Origin: a bacterium
GTDB taxonomy: Bacteria > Nitrospinota_A > UBA7883 > JACRGQ01
NCBI GenBank assembly: GCA_021815535.1
Contig: JAKAGL010000039.1
Coordinates: forward strand, 1-12,821
Direction of reading: 5' to 3'
DNA length: 12,821 nucleotides
This document shows positions 6,087 to 12,821 of the stretch, one piece after another. Below the pieces are notes generated by a model. It had not been told where the DNA came from. It made no database searches and worked only from the letters and a program-made list of their open reading frames with translations. Made by a program: the position numbers and the translations under genes. Each line of letters begins with the position of its first letter. Within the stretch, counting starts at the first letter, position 1.

Positions 6087-7525
6087 TGAGCGCATTGCAT
6101 TCAGGCCTGTTCACCGACTTCTACCAACTCACGATGGCGCAGGGTTATTTCTCGCAGAAGATGGGAGAGCGTCGGGCGGCATTTGATCTTTTTTTCCGCA
6201 AGCAGCCGTTTGAGGGGGGATTTTCCGTCTTGGCGGGATTGGACGACGCGCTCGATTTTTTGGAGAACGTCCGCTTCAGTGGCGACGACATTGCTTATCT
6301 GAAAAAGCGAAAGGTTTTTACGGACGAATTCCTCGATCACCTGCGGGAGTTCCGCTTCACCGGCAACGTTCATGCCGCGCCGGAGGGAATGCCGGTATTT
6401 CCGATGGCGCCGCTGTTGCGGGTGAGCGGGTCGCTGGAACAGTGCCAGCTTATGGAATCACCGTTGCTGAATATCGTCAACTTCCAGTCACTCATCGCCA
6501 CCAAGTCGGCCCGCGTATCGCTGGAGGCGGGGTATGATAATGTGCTGGAATTCGGCATGCGCCGCGCCCAGGGTTTTAACGGCGCCCTTGCCGCTTCACG
6601 CGCCGCATACATTGGCGGCTGCACCGGTACTTCCTGCATGCTGGCGGGAAAAATGTATGGCATTCCTGTAAGCGGCACCCACGCACACAGCTGGGTGATG
6701 GCCTTTCCGGACGAGCTTTCCGCCTTCCGCGCTTTCGCTACCCAATATCCCGACAACTGCATTCTGCTGGTGGATACCGTAGACACGCTAAAAAGCGGCA
6801 TTCCGAACGCCGTAACCGTGGGGCGCGAGCTGGCGGCCAACGGCCACCGTCTGCGCGGGGTGAGGCTGGACAGCGGCGATCTGGCTTATCTCAGCATCGA
6901 AACACGGAAGATGCTTGACGCGGCTGGACTGGACTACGTCAAGATCGTGGCGAGCGGCGAGTTGGACGAACGGATCATTCACGACTTGAAAGCGCAGGGG
7001 GCGAAGATAGACATCTACGGCGTCGGCACCAAGCTGGTCACCGCCGAAGGAAGCTCCTCGTTTAGCGGTATCTACAAGCTGGCAGCGGTTGAGGCTGATA
7101 GTGGCGCGATGACAATGAAAATAAAATTGAGCGACAATATCGGCAAGTCAACGCTTCCCGGCATCAAGCAGGTGTGGCGCCTTTTCGGTGGCGGTGGAGA
7201 AATGATGGCCGATCTCATCGACTTCGAGGGGGAGCGGCATGACTTCGCCAATGGGGTATGGGGGTATCACCCATTCGTGGAATATGAGCGGAAGTTTTAT
7301 GACGGTATCGTTTCTGCCGTGCCGCTGCTGACGCCGGTGATGAAAGACGGTGCGCGTCTTGCCCCGCCGCGTCCGCTGACGGAAATCCGCGCAGCCTGCC
7401 GCGCCGGGCTGGAAACGCTGCACCCCACCATGCGCCGCCTGCTGAATCCGCACATCTACAAGGTATCACTGGGGCAGGCGCTTTTCGACGAGACCCGCCG
7501 CCTGCGGATACGCGAGGAGCGGTAA
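6083..7525 (+). CDS. pncB: nicotinate phosphoribosyltransferase
   Basis: A protein of 480 residues, in the range of the longer bacterial NAPRTase forms. It joins nicotinate to PRPP to give nicotinate mononucleotide, with ATP hydrolysis driving the reaction, and so uses the product of the preceding nicotinamidase. The sequence shows FTDFYQLTMAQ near the N-terminus (10-20) and EFGMRRAQG (156-164). GTHAHSWVM follows (198-206), with His202 at the position of the catalytic histidine that is phosphorylated in the family. RLDSGDL (261-267) and GVGTKLVT (313-320) are the phosphate and ribose binding loops. Two ATG codons (6083 and 6086) are in frame; 6083 gives the ATGA overlap with pncA. It ends 22 bases before the converging cheX-like gene, and no intrinsic terminator was seen in that gap. 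Confidence 0.95.
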   Translation: MMSALHSGLFTDFYQLTMAQGYFSQKMGERRAAFDLFFRKQPFEGGFSVLAGLDDALDFLENVRFSGDDIAYLKKRKVFTDEFLDHLREFRFTGNVHAAPEGMPVFPMAPLLRVSGSLEQCQLMESPLLNIVNFQSLIATKSARVSLEAGYDNVLEFGMRRAQGFNGALAASRAAYIGGCTGTSCMLAGKMYGIPVSGTHAHSWVMAFPDELSAFRAFATQYPDNCILLVDTVDTLKSGIPNAVTVGRELAANGHRLRGVRLDSGDLAYLSIETRKMLDAAGLDYVKIVASGELDERIIHDLKAQGAKIDIYGVGTKLVTAEGSSSFSGIYKLAAVEADSGAMTMKIKLSDNIGKSTLPGIKQVWRLFGGGGEMMADLIDFEGERHDFANGVWGYHPFVEYERKFYDGIVSAVPLLTPVMKDGARLAPPRPLTEIRAACRAGLETLHPTMRRLLNPHIYKVSLGQALFDETRRLRIREER

Positions 7526-7547
7526 TTTCAGAAGAACCGGCGAACGG

Positions 7548-8042
7548 TCACTTCACCTGCTCGAAGGTGAACTCCACTGAAAACGCAAATCCGCCGTCTA
7601 CCGTAAACGGAATGGTGATGACCGGCGCGCTTTCCGATACCTTCATGTACACCGAGTGGTTGACCCCCACCACAATGGTCGGGATCCCGGCTTCGAAAGG
7701 CATGCCGATCTGCGCCAGTTCCTTGCGCGAATTCCCCGCGATCATGTTGGTCAACTCCCCCACGGCATCCTTGATCTCGTCCGTAATGCCAGCGTAGCGC
7801 TCCCCCAGCATGCGCGATACGATCAGGAGGATCGCGCCGCGCGAAAAGGTGATGATGAATACCCCCCGCATACCGGTCCCGGTGAGCGATATTGCCCCGC
7901 TTACGTCGCCGGTGAGCGCTTTGGATTTTTTCAGCGATGGCTTGCCGGTTAACGGATTGGTTTGGCACATGGTGGTGAGGACGTTGACCGTTCCGGCAAG
8001 GAAGGCGTTAAGCACCTTCACGTCAAAGACTTTTTCCGTCAT
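7548..8042 (-). CDS. cheX: CheX-type chemotaxis phosphatase
   Basis: A protein of 164 residues, slightly longer than typical CheX. CheX proteins remove the phosphoryl group from the response regulator CheY and act in the cytoplasm. The sequence shows the family pattern throughout. NAFLAGTVNVL is near the N-terminus and GDVSGAISLTG at 45-55. The helix DAVGELTNMIAG (92-103) carries the ExxN catalytic pair Glu96 and Asn99. VVGVNHSVYM is at 124-133, and a final beta strand ends FSVEFTFEQVK. The ATG at 8040-8042 has GAGGA just upstream. No other chemotaxis gene lies in the window, so its partner regulator is elsewhere. It converges with pncB. A promoter and a hairpin-bearing leader precede it. A related stand-alone CheC/CheX/FliY-type role is possible, but the single ExxN motif favours CheX. 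Confidence 0.88.
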   Translation of the reverse strand: MTEKVFDVKVLNAFLAGTVNVLTTMCQTNPLTGKPSLKKSKALTGDVSGAISLTGTGMRGVFIITFSRGAILLIVSRMLGERYAGITDEIKDAVGELTNMIAGNSRKELAQIGMPFEAGIPTIVVGVNHSVYMKVSESAPVITIPFTVDGGFAFSVEFTFEQVK

Positions 8043-8060
8043 CCGTTCCTCGTATAAAGA

Positions 8061-8102
8061 CCCTGCGGGCAGAAGGCATTAGCGCAGCGACCTAATGCAG
8101 GG
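8061..8102 (-). other. nested hairpin in the probable cheX leader
   Basis: GCATTAG (8076-8082) pairs perfectly with CTAATGC (8092-8098). An outer CCCTGC (8061-8066) can pair with GCAGGG (8097-8102), sharing two bases with the inner stem, so the two forms compete. On the minus strand this lies about 19-60 bases upstream of the cheX ATG, inside the leader predicted from the promoter at 8115-8142. It could modulate translation or mRNA stability. Confidence 0.4.
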
Positions 8103-8114
8103 GGAAACGAAAAT

Positions 8115-8142
8115 ATTGTAACGCTGTTAGCATTAAGGTTAA
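8115..8142 (-). promoter_or_regulatory. cheX: possible sigma70 promoter of cheX
   Basis: On the minus strand TTAACC (8137-8142, 4/6) and TACAAT (8115-8120, 5/6) are 16 bases apart in an AT-rich stretch. Transcription would begin near 8108 and give a leader of about 65 bases containing the hairpin at 8061-8102. Confidence 0.35.
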
Positions 8143-8580
8143 TAAAAATAATTGCTTGGCTATGGCAAAATAGCTAAATCAGCATATTCTGTAACGCGAT
8201 ATGTCAAAGCTACGGTTAATGATACAACGGCCATTTTCCTGTCTGCAAATCCTATTGGTCGGTAATCGGCGATGTTGCGGTGCGCATAGAGCGGACCATC
8301 GATATCCTGCCGCTGCCGCGTTGGCCCGCGCCATGCGCGAATGAACTGGATCCATCCCCCGCTAATTGGAGGACGGCAACAGCACCACTCACGCTCCATC
8401 ACGCACGTTATCAAGCGCGATATGTGGGAAATCGGAATCGTGGCAGACGGCTTCGCGCAGCGTAATCTCATCAAACGGCATTTTGGAAAGCTGCGCAAGG
8501 GGGCTTCCAGGAACGCAAGTTTTGTTTTTCGCGCCCATCGATGTGGTAACATGAAATATCCGAAAACGGAGGTATGAAAC
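8143..8580. other. gene-poor stretch between the divergent cheX and hypC genes
   Basis: No convincing gene was found. The first part (to about 8190) is AT-rich and may hold promoters for either direction. From about 8280 the base composition returns to that of coding DNA and several frames are open. These include a 78-codon plus frame ending at 8577 and a 140-codon minus frame from 8582 to 8160. None has a ribosome binding site or a recognisable domain. No clear promoter for the hyp genes could be fixed. The only firm element is the GGAGG (8568-8572) in front of hypC. Confidence 0.5.
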
Positions 8581-8814
8581 ATGTGCCTTGCGGTCCCGAT
8601 GGAGTTGGTGGAAAAAGAAAATTTCCGCGGCGTGGCGCGCCTCGGCGGGGTGAGCCGCGACGTGAACCTGATGTTGGTGCCGGAAGTGAATATCGGCGAC
8701 TATGTCGTCATCCACGCCGGTTGCGCCATATCGGTGCTCAGCCGTGAAGAGGCGCAAAAAACGCTCGACCTGCTGGGCGAAATCGAAAACGATCTGGGCG
8801 GGAAGCCCGCATGA
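8581..8814 (+). CDS. hypC: hydrogenase maturation chaperone HypC
   Basis: A protein of 77 residues, typical length. HypC forms a complex with HypD that carries the Fe(CN)2CO group during its assembly and delivers it to the large subunit of a [NiFe]-hydrogenase in the cytoplasm. The diagnostic N-terminus MCLAVP is present; Cys2 becomes N-terminal after Met removal and is the iron-binding residue. The OB-fold motif IGDYVVIHAGCAISVLS includes the conserved His45. The start at 8581 is preceded by GGAGG (8568-8572) at eight bases. Its last four bases overlap hypD (ATGA), implying translational coupling and matched amounts of the two partners. Confidence 0.97.
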   Translation: MCLAVPMELVEKENFRGVARLGGVSRDVNLMLVPEVNIGDYVVIHAGCAISVLSREEAQKTLDLLGEIENDLGGKPA

Positions 8815-9914
8815 AATACCTCAGCGAGTTCCGCGACGGAGCACTTGCCAAAAAAGTGGCCGACGCTATCCACGCCGAATCGAAAACGCCGTTACGCATC
8901 ATGGAGTTCTGCGGCGGCCACACCATCACGCTGGTGAAGTATGGCATCCCGCAGATGTTGCCGGACCGCATCGAGATGATCTCCGGCCCCGGCTGTCCGG
9001 TCTGCGTCACCACCAAGAAAGAGATTGACGCCGCCATCGAGATCGCGCGGCGGCCTGATGCGATCCTGGCAAGTTTCGGCGACATGATACGCGTTCCCGG
9101 TACTCACGAAAGCCTGTTGCAGGCAAAATCGAAGGGGGCCAACGTGGTGGTAGTCTATTCGCCGGACGATGCGGTAAAGCTGGCGCTGGAACAGCCCGCT
9201 AAAAAGGTGGTTTTCTTCGCTGTCGGATTCGAGACGACCGCGCCGGTCACGGCGGCCGCCATCATGTACGCCCGTACGGCAAAGGCAAAAAACTTTTTCA
9301 TCTACTCCGCGCATAAAACAACCCCCGCGATACTTGCGGCGTTGCTGGATGGTGAAGTGCGGCTGGACGCCTTTGTCTGCCCCGGTCACGTCACCACCAT
9401 TACCGGCGCTGACATCTACAAGCCGCTCACCGATGCGGGAAAGCCATGCGTTGTTTCCGGCTTCGAGCCGGTGGACATTCTCCGCTCCGTGCTGATGATC
9501 GTGCGTCAGGTGAACCGCGGCGCGGCGGAAACCGAGATCGAATACTCCCGCGTGGCGACCTGGGCGGGGAACGCCCGCGCCCAAAAACTGCTGAAGGAGG
9601 TGTTTGAGCCGTGCGACGCGGTGTGGCGCGGCATCGGGCCGGTACCGATGAGCGGCTTCACCTGCAAGGGCATTTATGCCCGGCACAACGCCGCCAACGA
9701 ATTCAATGTTGATTTCGGCGGCGATGAAAAAGAGACCCCCGGCTGCATCTGCGGCCTCATTCTACGCGGCATGAAGAAGCCGGCCGACTGCAAGCTCTTC
9801 CGCAAGGCGTGCAACCCGGAAAACCCCATCGGCGCCTGCATGGTATCGGATGAAGGAACCTGCTCGGTCTACTTCCGCTTTGGCGGCTCGCACGTGGAGG
9901 CGGTTCATGCCTAA
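8811..9914 (+). CDS. hypD: hydrogenase maturation protein HypD
   Basis: A protein of 367 residues, typical for the family. HypD is the iron-sulfur scaffold on which cyanide (from HypE) and CO are attached to iron, working with HypC. Seen in order: MEFCGGHT with Cys34, then GPGCPVC with Cys62 and Cys65. These correspond to Cys41, Cys69 and Cys72 of E. coli HypD at a constant offset of seven. VVFFAVGFETTAP and CPGHVTTITG follow in the central domain. A C-terminal Cys-rich segment (GCICG, DCKLFRKAC, IGACMVSDEGTC) binds the 4Fe-4S cluster. It overlaps hypC at its start and hypE at its end. No internal disruption is visible. Confidence 0.97.
   Translation: MKYLSEFRDGALAKKVADAIHAESKTPLRIMEFCGGHTITLVKYGIPQMLPDRIEMISGPGCPVCVTTKKEIDAAIEIARRPDAILASFGDMIRVPGTHESLLQAKSKGANVVVVYSPDDAVKLALEQPAKKVVFFAVGFETTAPVTAAAIMYARTAKAKNFFIYSAHKTTPAILAALLDGEVRLDAFVCPGHVTTITGADIYKPLTDAGKPCVVSGFEPVDILRSVLMIVRQVNRGAAETEIEYSRVATWAGNARAQKLLKEVFEPCDAVWRGIGPVPMSGFTCKGIYARHNAANEFNVDFGGDEKETPGCICGLILRGMKKPADCKLFRKACNPENPIGACMVSDEGTCSVYFRFGGSHVEAVHA
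9896..9900 (+). promoter_or_regulatory. ribosome binding site inside hypD that sets the hypE start
   Basis: GGAGG lies six bases before the ATG at 9907, inside the last codons of hypD. It selects that ATG over the in-frame upstream ATG at 9850, which has no such site and would add 19 residues not typical of HypE. Confidence 0.8.
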
Positions 9915-10920
9915 ATCCGAAGTGGTGACGCTGGCGCACGGCGGCGGCGGCACGGCCAGCGCGGAACTGGTGGCGCGCGTCTTCCTGCCGCATTTCGACA
10001 ACGACTTTCTGAAATCGCTCTCAGACGGCGCGCTGTTGCCCCCCATCGGCGGGCGTATCGCCGTTTCCACCGATTCGTTCGTCATAGACCCGATATTTTT
10101 CCCCGGCGGCAACATCGGTTCCCTGGCGGTTCATGGCACGGTGAACGACGTATCGATGTGCGGCGCAACGCCGCTGTACCTCACTGCCGGTTTCATCATC
10201 GAAGAGGGGATGCCGATGGTAGACCTGGGAAAAATAGCCGCCAGTATGGGGGCGGCCGCGCGCGAGGCGGGGGTGCGCATCGTGGCGGGGGATACCAAGG
10301 TGGTGGCGCGCGGAGGAGCCGACAAGATATTCATCAATACCGCTGGTATCGGCGTGGTACCGGAAGGGGTGACCATCGGCGCGCAGCGGGTGCGGGAAGG
10401 GGACAAGATCATTCTCAGCGGCAGCATCGGCGATCACGGCATTTCCGTTTTGATAAAACGGAAGGGGCTGAAATTTGACGCAGACATTGTTTCCGATTCG
10501 CGCCCGCTGAACGGCATCGTGAAGAAGATGCTGGAGGCCGAGCCGGACATCCACATGATGCGCGATCCCACGCGCGGCGGGCTGGCGGCGGTGCTGTGCG
10601 AAGTGGCGAGACAGGGGAACATAGGTATTTTGATAGAAGAAAATAAAATCCCGGTGCTGGAAGATGTGCGCGCCGTCTGCGAACTGTTGGGGATGGATGT
10701 GATGCATGTGGCCAACGAGGGAAAAGTTATCGCCTTCGTGCCAGAGAGATCCGCCGGCAAAGTGCTGGCCGCCATGCGCGCCCACCCGCACGGTACACAG
10801 GCTGTCATCATAGGCACGGTGGGCGCGGTTGCGCCGGGACGGGTGGAAATGAAGACCGGCTTTACCGGCAACCGCATCATCGAACCGCTCGTCGGCGACC
10901 AGCTCCCCCGCATCTGCTAA
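9907..10920 (+). CDS. hypE: hydrogenase maturation protein HypE (cyanide-donating)
   Basis: A protein of 337 residues, normal length, of the PurM/AIR-synthase fold. HypE receives a carbamoyl group from HypF on its C-terminal cysteine and dehydrates it with ATP to a thiocyanate. It then transfers the cyanide to iron on HypC-HypD. The sequence shows LAHGGGGTASAELV at the N-terminus and IAVSTDSFVIDPIFFPGG (51-68). HGTVNDVSMCGATP and VAGDTKVV follow in the ATP-binding half. MMRDPTRGGLAAVLCEVA is in the C-terminal half, and the sequence ends in the essential PRIC with Cys337 last. Its start overlaps hypD by eight bases. HypF, which must supply the carbamoyl group, is not in the window. The next gene follows after eight bases. 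Confidence 0.97.
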   Translation: MPKSEVVTLAHGGGGTASAELVARVFLPHFDNDFLKSLSDGALLPPIGGRIAVSTDSFVIDPIFFPGGNIGSLAVHGTVNDVSMCGATPLYLTAGFIIEEGMPMVDLGKIAASMGAAAREAGVRIVAGDTKVVARGGADKIFINTAGIGVVPEGVTIGAQRVREGDKIILSGSIGDHGISVLIKRKGLKFDADIVSDSRPLNGIVKKMLEAEPDIHMMRDPTRGGLAAVLCEVARQGNIGILIEENKIPVLEDVRAVCELLGMDVMHVANEGKVIAFVPERSAGKVLAAMRAHPHGTQAVIIGTVGAVAPGRVEMKTGFTGNRIIEPLVGDQLPRIC

Positions 10921-10928
10921 GGGAAATC

Positions 10929-12623
10929 ATGGCGGAGCAACCAAAGGATCCGAAGACGGCATCGGGGCGGCTAAAAGTCCCCTCATCCGATCTTCTTAAA
11001 AACCTGCCGGTCAAGCAGCGGCTGCCGATGCTCTACTCGCAGAAGCTGGAATATCTGCGCGAGACCTACAAACACATTTACATCAAGTTCGAGACGGCGG
11101 GCATCACCACCGACCTCACCGATGTACTCGCCAAAACCGGGTTTCTCCCGCACCCGCAGCCGGAACAGAAGATCAAGGTACTCATTCACAACATCATCAA
11201 GTGGCTGGATCCCGGCAACTTGCTCATCCTCCACTTCCGTCCCAAGTTCACCGAATTCAATGTGGTCAACCTGCTGAGAGAAATAAAACTGGCCGCTCCC
11301 ACATGCCGGTTTGAAGGGCTGATACCGGTTTTCTTCGGTGCGGTCAGCAGCACAAAACAGATGGAGTTATACAAACACCTCGGCGCATTCGGCATCCGGT
11401 ATGTTCTTTTTCTAACGCCAGGGGCCTCGCCCGATCACACGCTGCAGGAGATCATGGAAGAACTGGAAAAGTTCAACGGGATGCTGCAAGCGCAGAACAG
11501 CACCGGCAAAGTTTCCGGCCTCGACCTGGCAGACGATTACGAAGAAGAACCGCTGAAGGTGAGAAATTATAAAAAGCTGGTCGAAATGGGGGAAGCGGCG
11601 CTGGCGAACGGAAAATACGAGGAAGCCATCGGCCTCTTCAGCCAAGCGATTGAATTGGGGCCGAATTACGACGCGTTGATGGACCGGGGAGACGCTTACT
11701 ATAAAGCGCGCAAGTACATGCAGGCTCTGGCCGATTACCGCGAGGCGGCCCGGTTGGCGAAAACCGCCCCCACTCCGCATGCCAAAATCGGAGAGTGTTG
11801 TCTTGTGTTGGTGGCCGCCACGGCGAAGCCCGGGGATACGGCCAAAGCAAAGCAGTGGTTTGCGGACGGCATGATGCATCTGCGGCAGGCCGCCGAGCAG
11901 GTAATCAAAATGGAAGACGGCAATATGCAAACCCCCGAATATCTGCCACCGATCCCGTACGCCCCAATATTGGCGGCGCTGGCGGCGGCGGACATACGCG
12001 GTCTGGGGCTTGCCGCCGAAGAGGAGGATTTGGCCGCCTTTGCCCGTATGGCGCTGGAAAAAATACGCGAGCGTAGGGAAATGGCCTCCGACGTGAGCGC
12101 CGAGACCCGCATTGAGGAGGCCATACTGATGGCCCGTTACGGGCATTACCGCGAGGCCGAGAAGATATTCCGCGAGGTGATTGCCGAAGATGTGGAGCAC
12201 GCAGGGCCGGCATTCAACAATTTCGCTGTGGAACTGAGAAAGAACGGGCAGTACGGCAAGGCATTTGAGATTTACTGCGAACTGCTCCGCCTTGAGATAC
12301 CGGATCGCGAAATCGTGATGGAAAACATGAAGAACGCAGGTCTCCTTCATGCCGCCGCGCTGAATAAGTCAGGGCGGATGGACGAGGCGGCCGATGTGTA
12401 TCGCGCAGTGTTGGCCTTCCATCCCGCCGAACGTGAGTGGATACTGTGCGATCTGGCGCTCACTCATTTATCGTTGGACGACCGGGCACAGGCATCGCTG
12501 ACTTTGATGGAAGCGCTCTACATCAATCCTAAACTGATGGAGGGGCCGCGCTTCGAACCATACGGCCAGTTGACCGCACTGCGTGATGAAATGATGAACA
12601 AGCTGAAAGAAAGCGCGGGGTAA
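10929..12623 (+). CDS. TPR protein with an N-terminal receiver-like (probably phosphorylation-dead) domain
   Basis: A protein of 564 residues with no signal peptide or membrane segment. Residues about 45-180 have the alternating strand/helix layout of a CheY-like receiver. A strand NLLILHF precedes RP (104-105), the helix NVVNLLREIK, a strand GLIPVFF, a helix ELYKHLGAFG, then IRYVLFLTPGAS. Where an active receiver has its phospho-acceptor Asp and its conserved Lys before Pro, this one has His102 or Phe103 and Thr163, so it should not be phosphorylated in the usual way. TPR-like helix pairs follow at about 214-280 and 393-535 (for example GKYEEAIGLFSQAIELGP and GHYREAEKIFREVIAED). These are protein-binding scaffolds. 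The ATG at 10929 has GGGA a few bases upstream and lies eight bases after hypE. It appears to be the last gene of the hyp operon. The receiver assignment is my inference; the TPR assignment is firm. Its role in hydrogenase maturation, if any, is unknown. Confidence 0.85.
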   Translation: MAEQPKDPKTASGRLKVPSSDLLKNLPVKQRLPMLYSQKLEYLRETYKHIYIKFETAGITTDLTDVLAKTGFLPHPQPEQKIKVLIHNIIKWLDPGNLLILHFRPKFTEFNVVNLLREIKLAAPTCRFEGLIPVFFGAVSSTKQMELYKHLGAFGIRYVLFLTPGASPDHTLQEIMEELEKFNGMLQAQNSTGKVSGLDLADDYEEEPLKVRNYKKLVEMGEAALANGKYEEAIGLFSQAIELGPNYDALMDRGDAYYKARKYMQALADYREAARLAKTAPTPHAKIGECCLVLVAATAKPGDTAKAKQWFADGMMHLRQAAEQVIKMEDGNMQTPEYLPPIPYAPILAALAAADIRGLGLAAEEEDLAAFARMALEKIRERREMASDVSAETRIEEAILMARYGHYREAEKIFREVIAEDVEHAGPAFNNFAVELRKNGQYGKAFEIYCELLRLEIPDREIVMENMKNAGLLHAAALNKSGRMDEAADVYRAVLAFHPAEREWILCDLALTHLSLDDRAQASLTLMEALYINPKLMEGPRFEPYGQLTALRDEMMNKLKESAG

Positions 12624-12644
12624 GAACACCAGTGCATAATGGGG

Positions 12645-12821
12645 GCTCCCCTCGCCGAAGAAATTCCCCGTGTGCATCGTGGCAAGCGTTTCTTCCTTGC
12701 CTTCTTCTTTGTGCGATATCCGGACGACGCTACGGGCGATATCGTACCGTACCAGTCCTGAATGGTGAGGTCTTCTTCCTCGGCCGCCGTGCGCTGTTTG
12801 AATAAGGTTGTTTCCGCCTTT
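12645..12821 (-). pseudogene. frameshifted remnant of a cyclic-nucleotide-binding-type domain (runs off the window)
   Basis: The minus strand, in the frame covering 12728 to 12645, reads VRISHKEEG followed by EETLATMHTGNFFGEGS. This matches the core of cAMP-binding/CRP-like beta-barrel domains, where G-x-F-F-G-E is the hallmark of the phosphate-binding cassette. Upstream, in a different frame (12820 to about 12755), the sequence reads KAETTLFKQ, then AAEEEDLTIQD. This resembles the preceding strands of the same domain, so at least one frameshift lies near 12730-12755. After FGEGS the homology stops and the open frame runs antisense into the TPR gene, so the C-terminal half is missing. It could be a decayed CRP/FNR-type regulator or a sequencing error in a live gene. 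The part beyond the right edge is not visible. Confidence 0.45.

Noticed and set aside
7526..7547. Possible terminator between the converging pncB and cheX genes
   Set aside because: Only a four-base ACCG/CGGT pairing is present and there is no T-run on either strand.
8256..8273. Possible sigma54 promoter (TTGG ... GC) before hypC
   Set aside because: The GG and GC have the right spacing, but most other consensus positions mismatch, and it is about 310 bases from hypC.
8160..8582. 140-codon minus-strand open frame between cheX and hypC
   Set aside because: No ribosome binding site, atypical residue content, no recognisable motif, and it overlaps the hypC ribosome binding site region.
8912..8935. 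HypD reads CGGHTI where E. coli HypD has CGGHTH
   Set aside because: From memory of the family, the residue after HT varies between lineages (His, Met, Val), so Ile is probably normal variation; all key cysteines are present.
9850..9906. Upstream in-frame ATG for hypE
   Set aside because: It lies deep in hypD without a ribosome binding site; the ATG at 9907 has GGAGG six bases upstream and gives the normal HypE N-terminus.
12641..12652. GGGG-GCT-CCCC hairpin after the TPR gene as terminator of the hyp operon
   Set aside because: The stem is only four bases with a three-base loop and no T-run follows.

Overview
The window looks like chromosomal DNA of a moderately GC-rich Gram-negative bacterium with a respiratory, probably micro- or anaerobic lifestyle. 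It has periplasmic and lipid-anchored c-type cytochromes, a [NiFe]-hydrogenase maturation cluster, a CheX-type chemotaxis phosphatase and sigma70-like promoters. I cannot assign the taxon; a deep-branching lineage such as Nitrospirota, Nitrospinota or a Desulfobacterota-like group would fit, but this is a guess. No phage, insertion sequence, CRISPR array, tRNA or rRNA was seen.

Layout. At the left edge (1-160, minus) is the N-terminus of an FAD-dependent oxidoreductase with its own promoter. The whole of 250-4143 (minus) is one unusual gene: a ParA/MinD-like P-loop ATPase domain (about 315 residues) fused to about 950 residues of charged helix. That helix has an almost unbroken 15-residue hydrophobic repeat for about 900 residues. 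This is the most distinctive object in the window. A 300-base intergenic region with several inverted repeats and a strong promoter leads into two tandem monoheme cytochrome c genes on the plus strand. One product is secreted and the other is a lipoprotein; a clear intrinsic terminator lies between the genes. Then follows a translationally coupled NAD-salvage pair: nicotinamidase (pncA) and nicotinate phosphoribosyltransferase (pncB). Together they convert nicotinamide to nicotinate mononucleotide.

A convergent gene (7548-8042, minus) encodes a CheX-like phosphatase with a hairpin in its probable 5' leader. After a gene-poor stretch of about 540 bases comes hypC-hypD-hypE with overlapping reading frames (8581-10920). 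These are the maturation proteins that build and deliver the Fe(CN)2CO group of [NiFe]-hydrogenases; hypA, hypB, hypF and hydrogenase subunits are not in the window. Eight bases after hypE, in the same apparent operon, is a 564-residue protein with an N-terminal domain that resembles a phosphorylation-dead receiver, followed by TPR repeats. The right edge holds a minus-strand, apparently frameshifted and truncated remnant of a cyclic-nucleotide-binding-type domain.

Most of the long open frames opposite the 250-4143 gene are mirror images of its Glu/Arg-rich coding sequence and are not listed.
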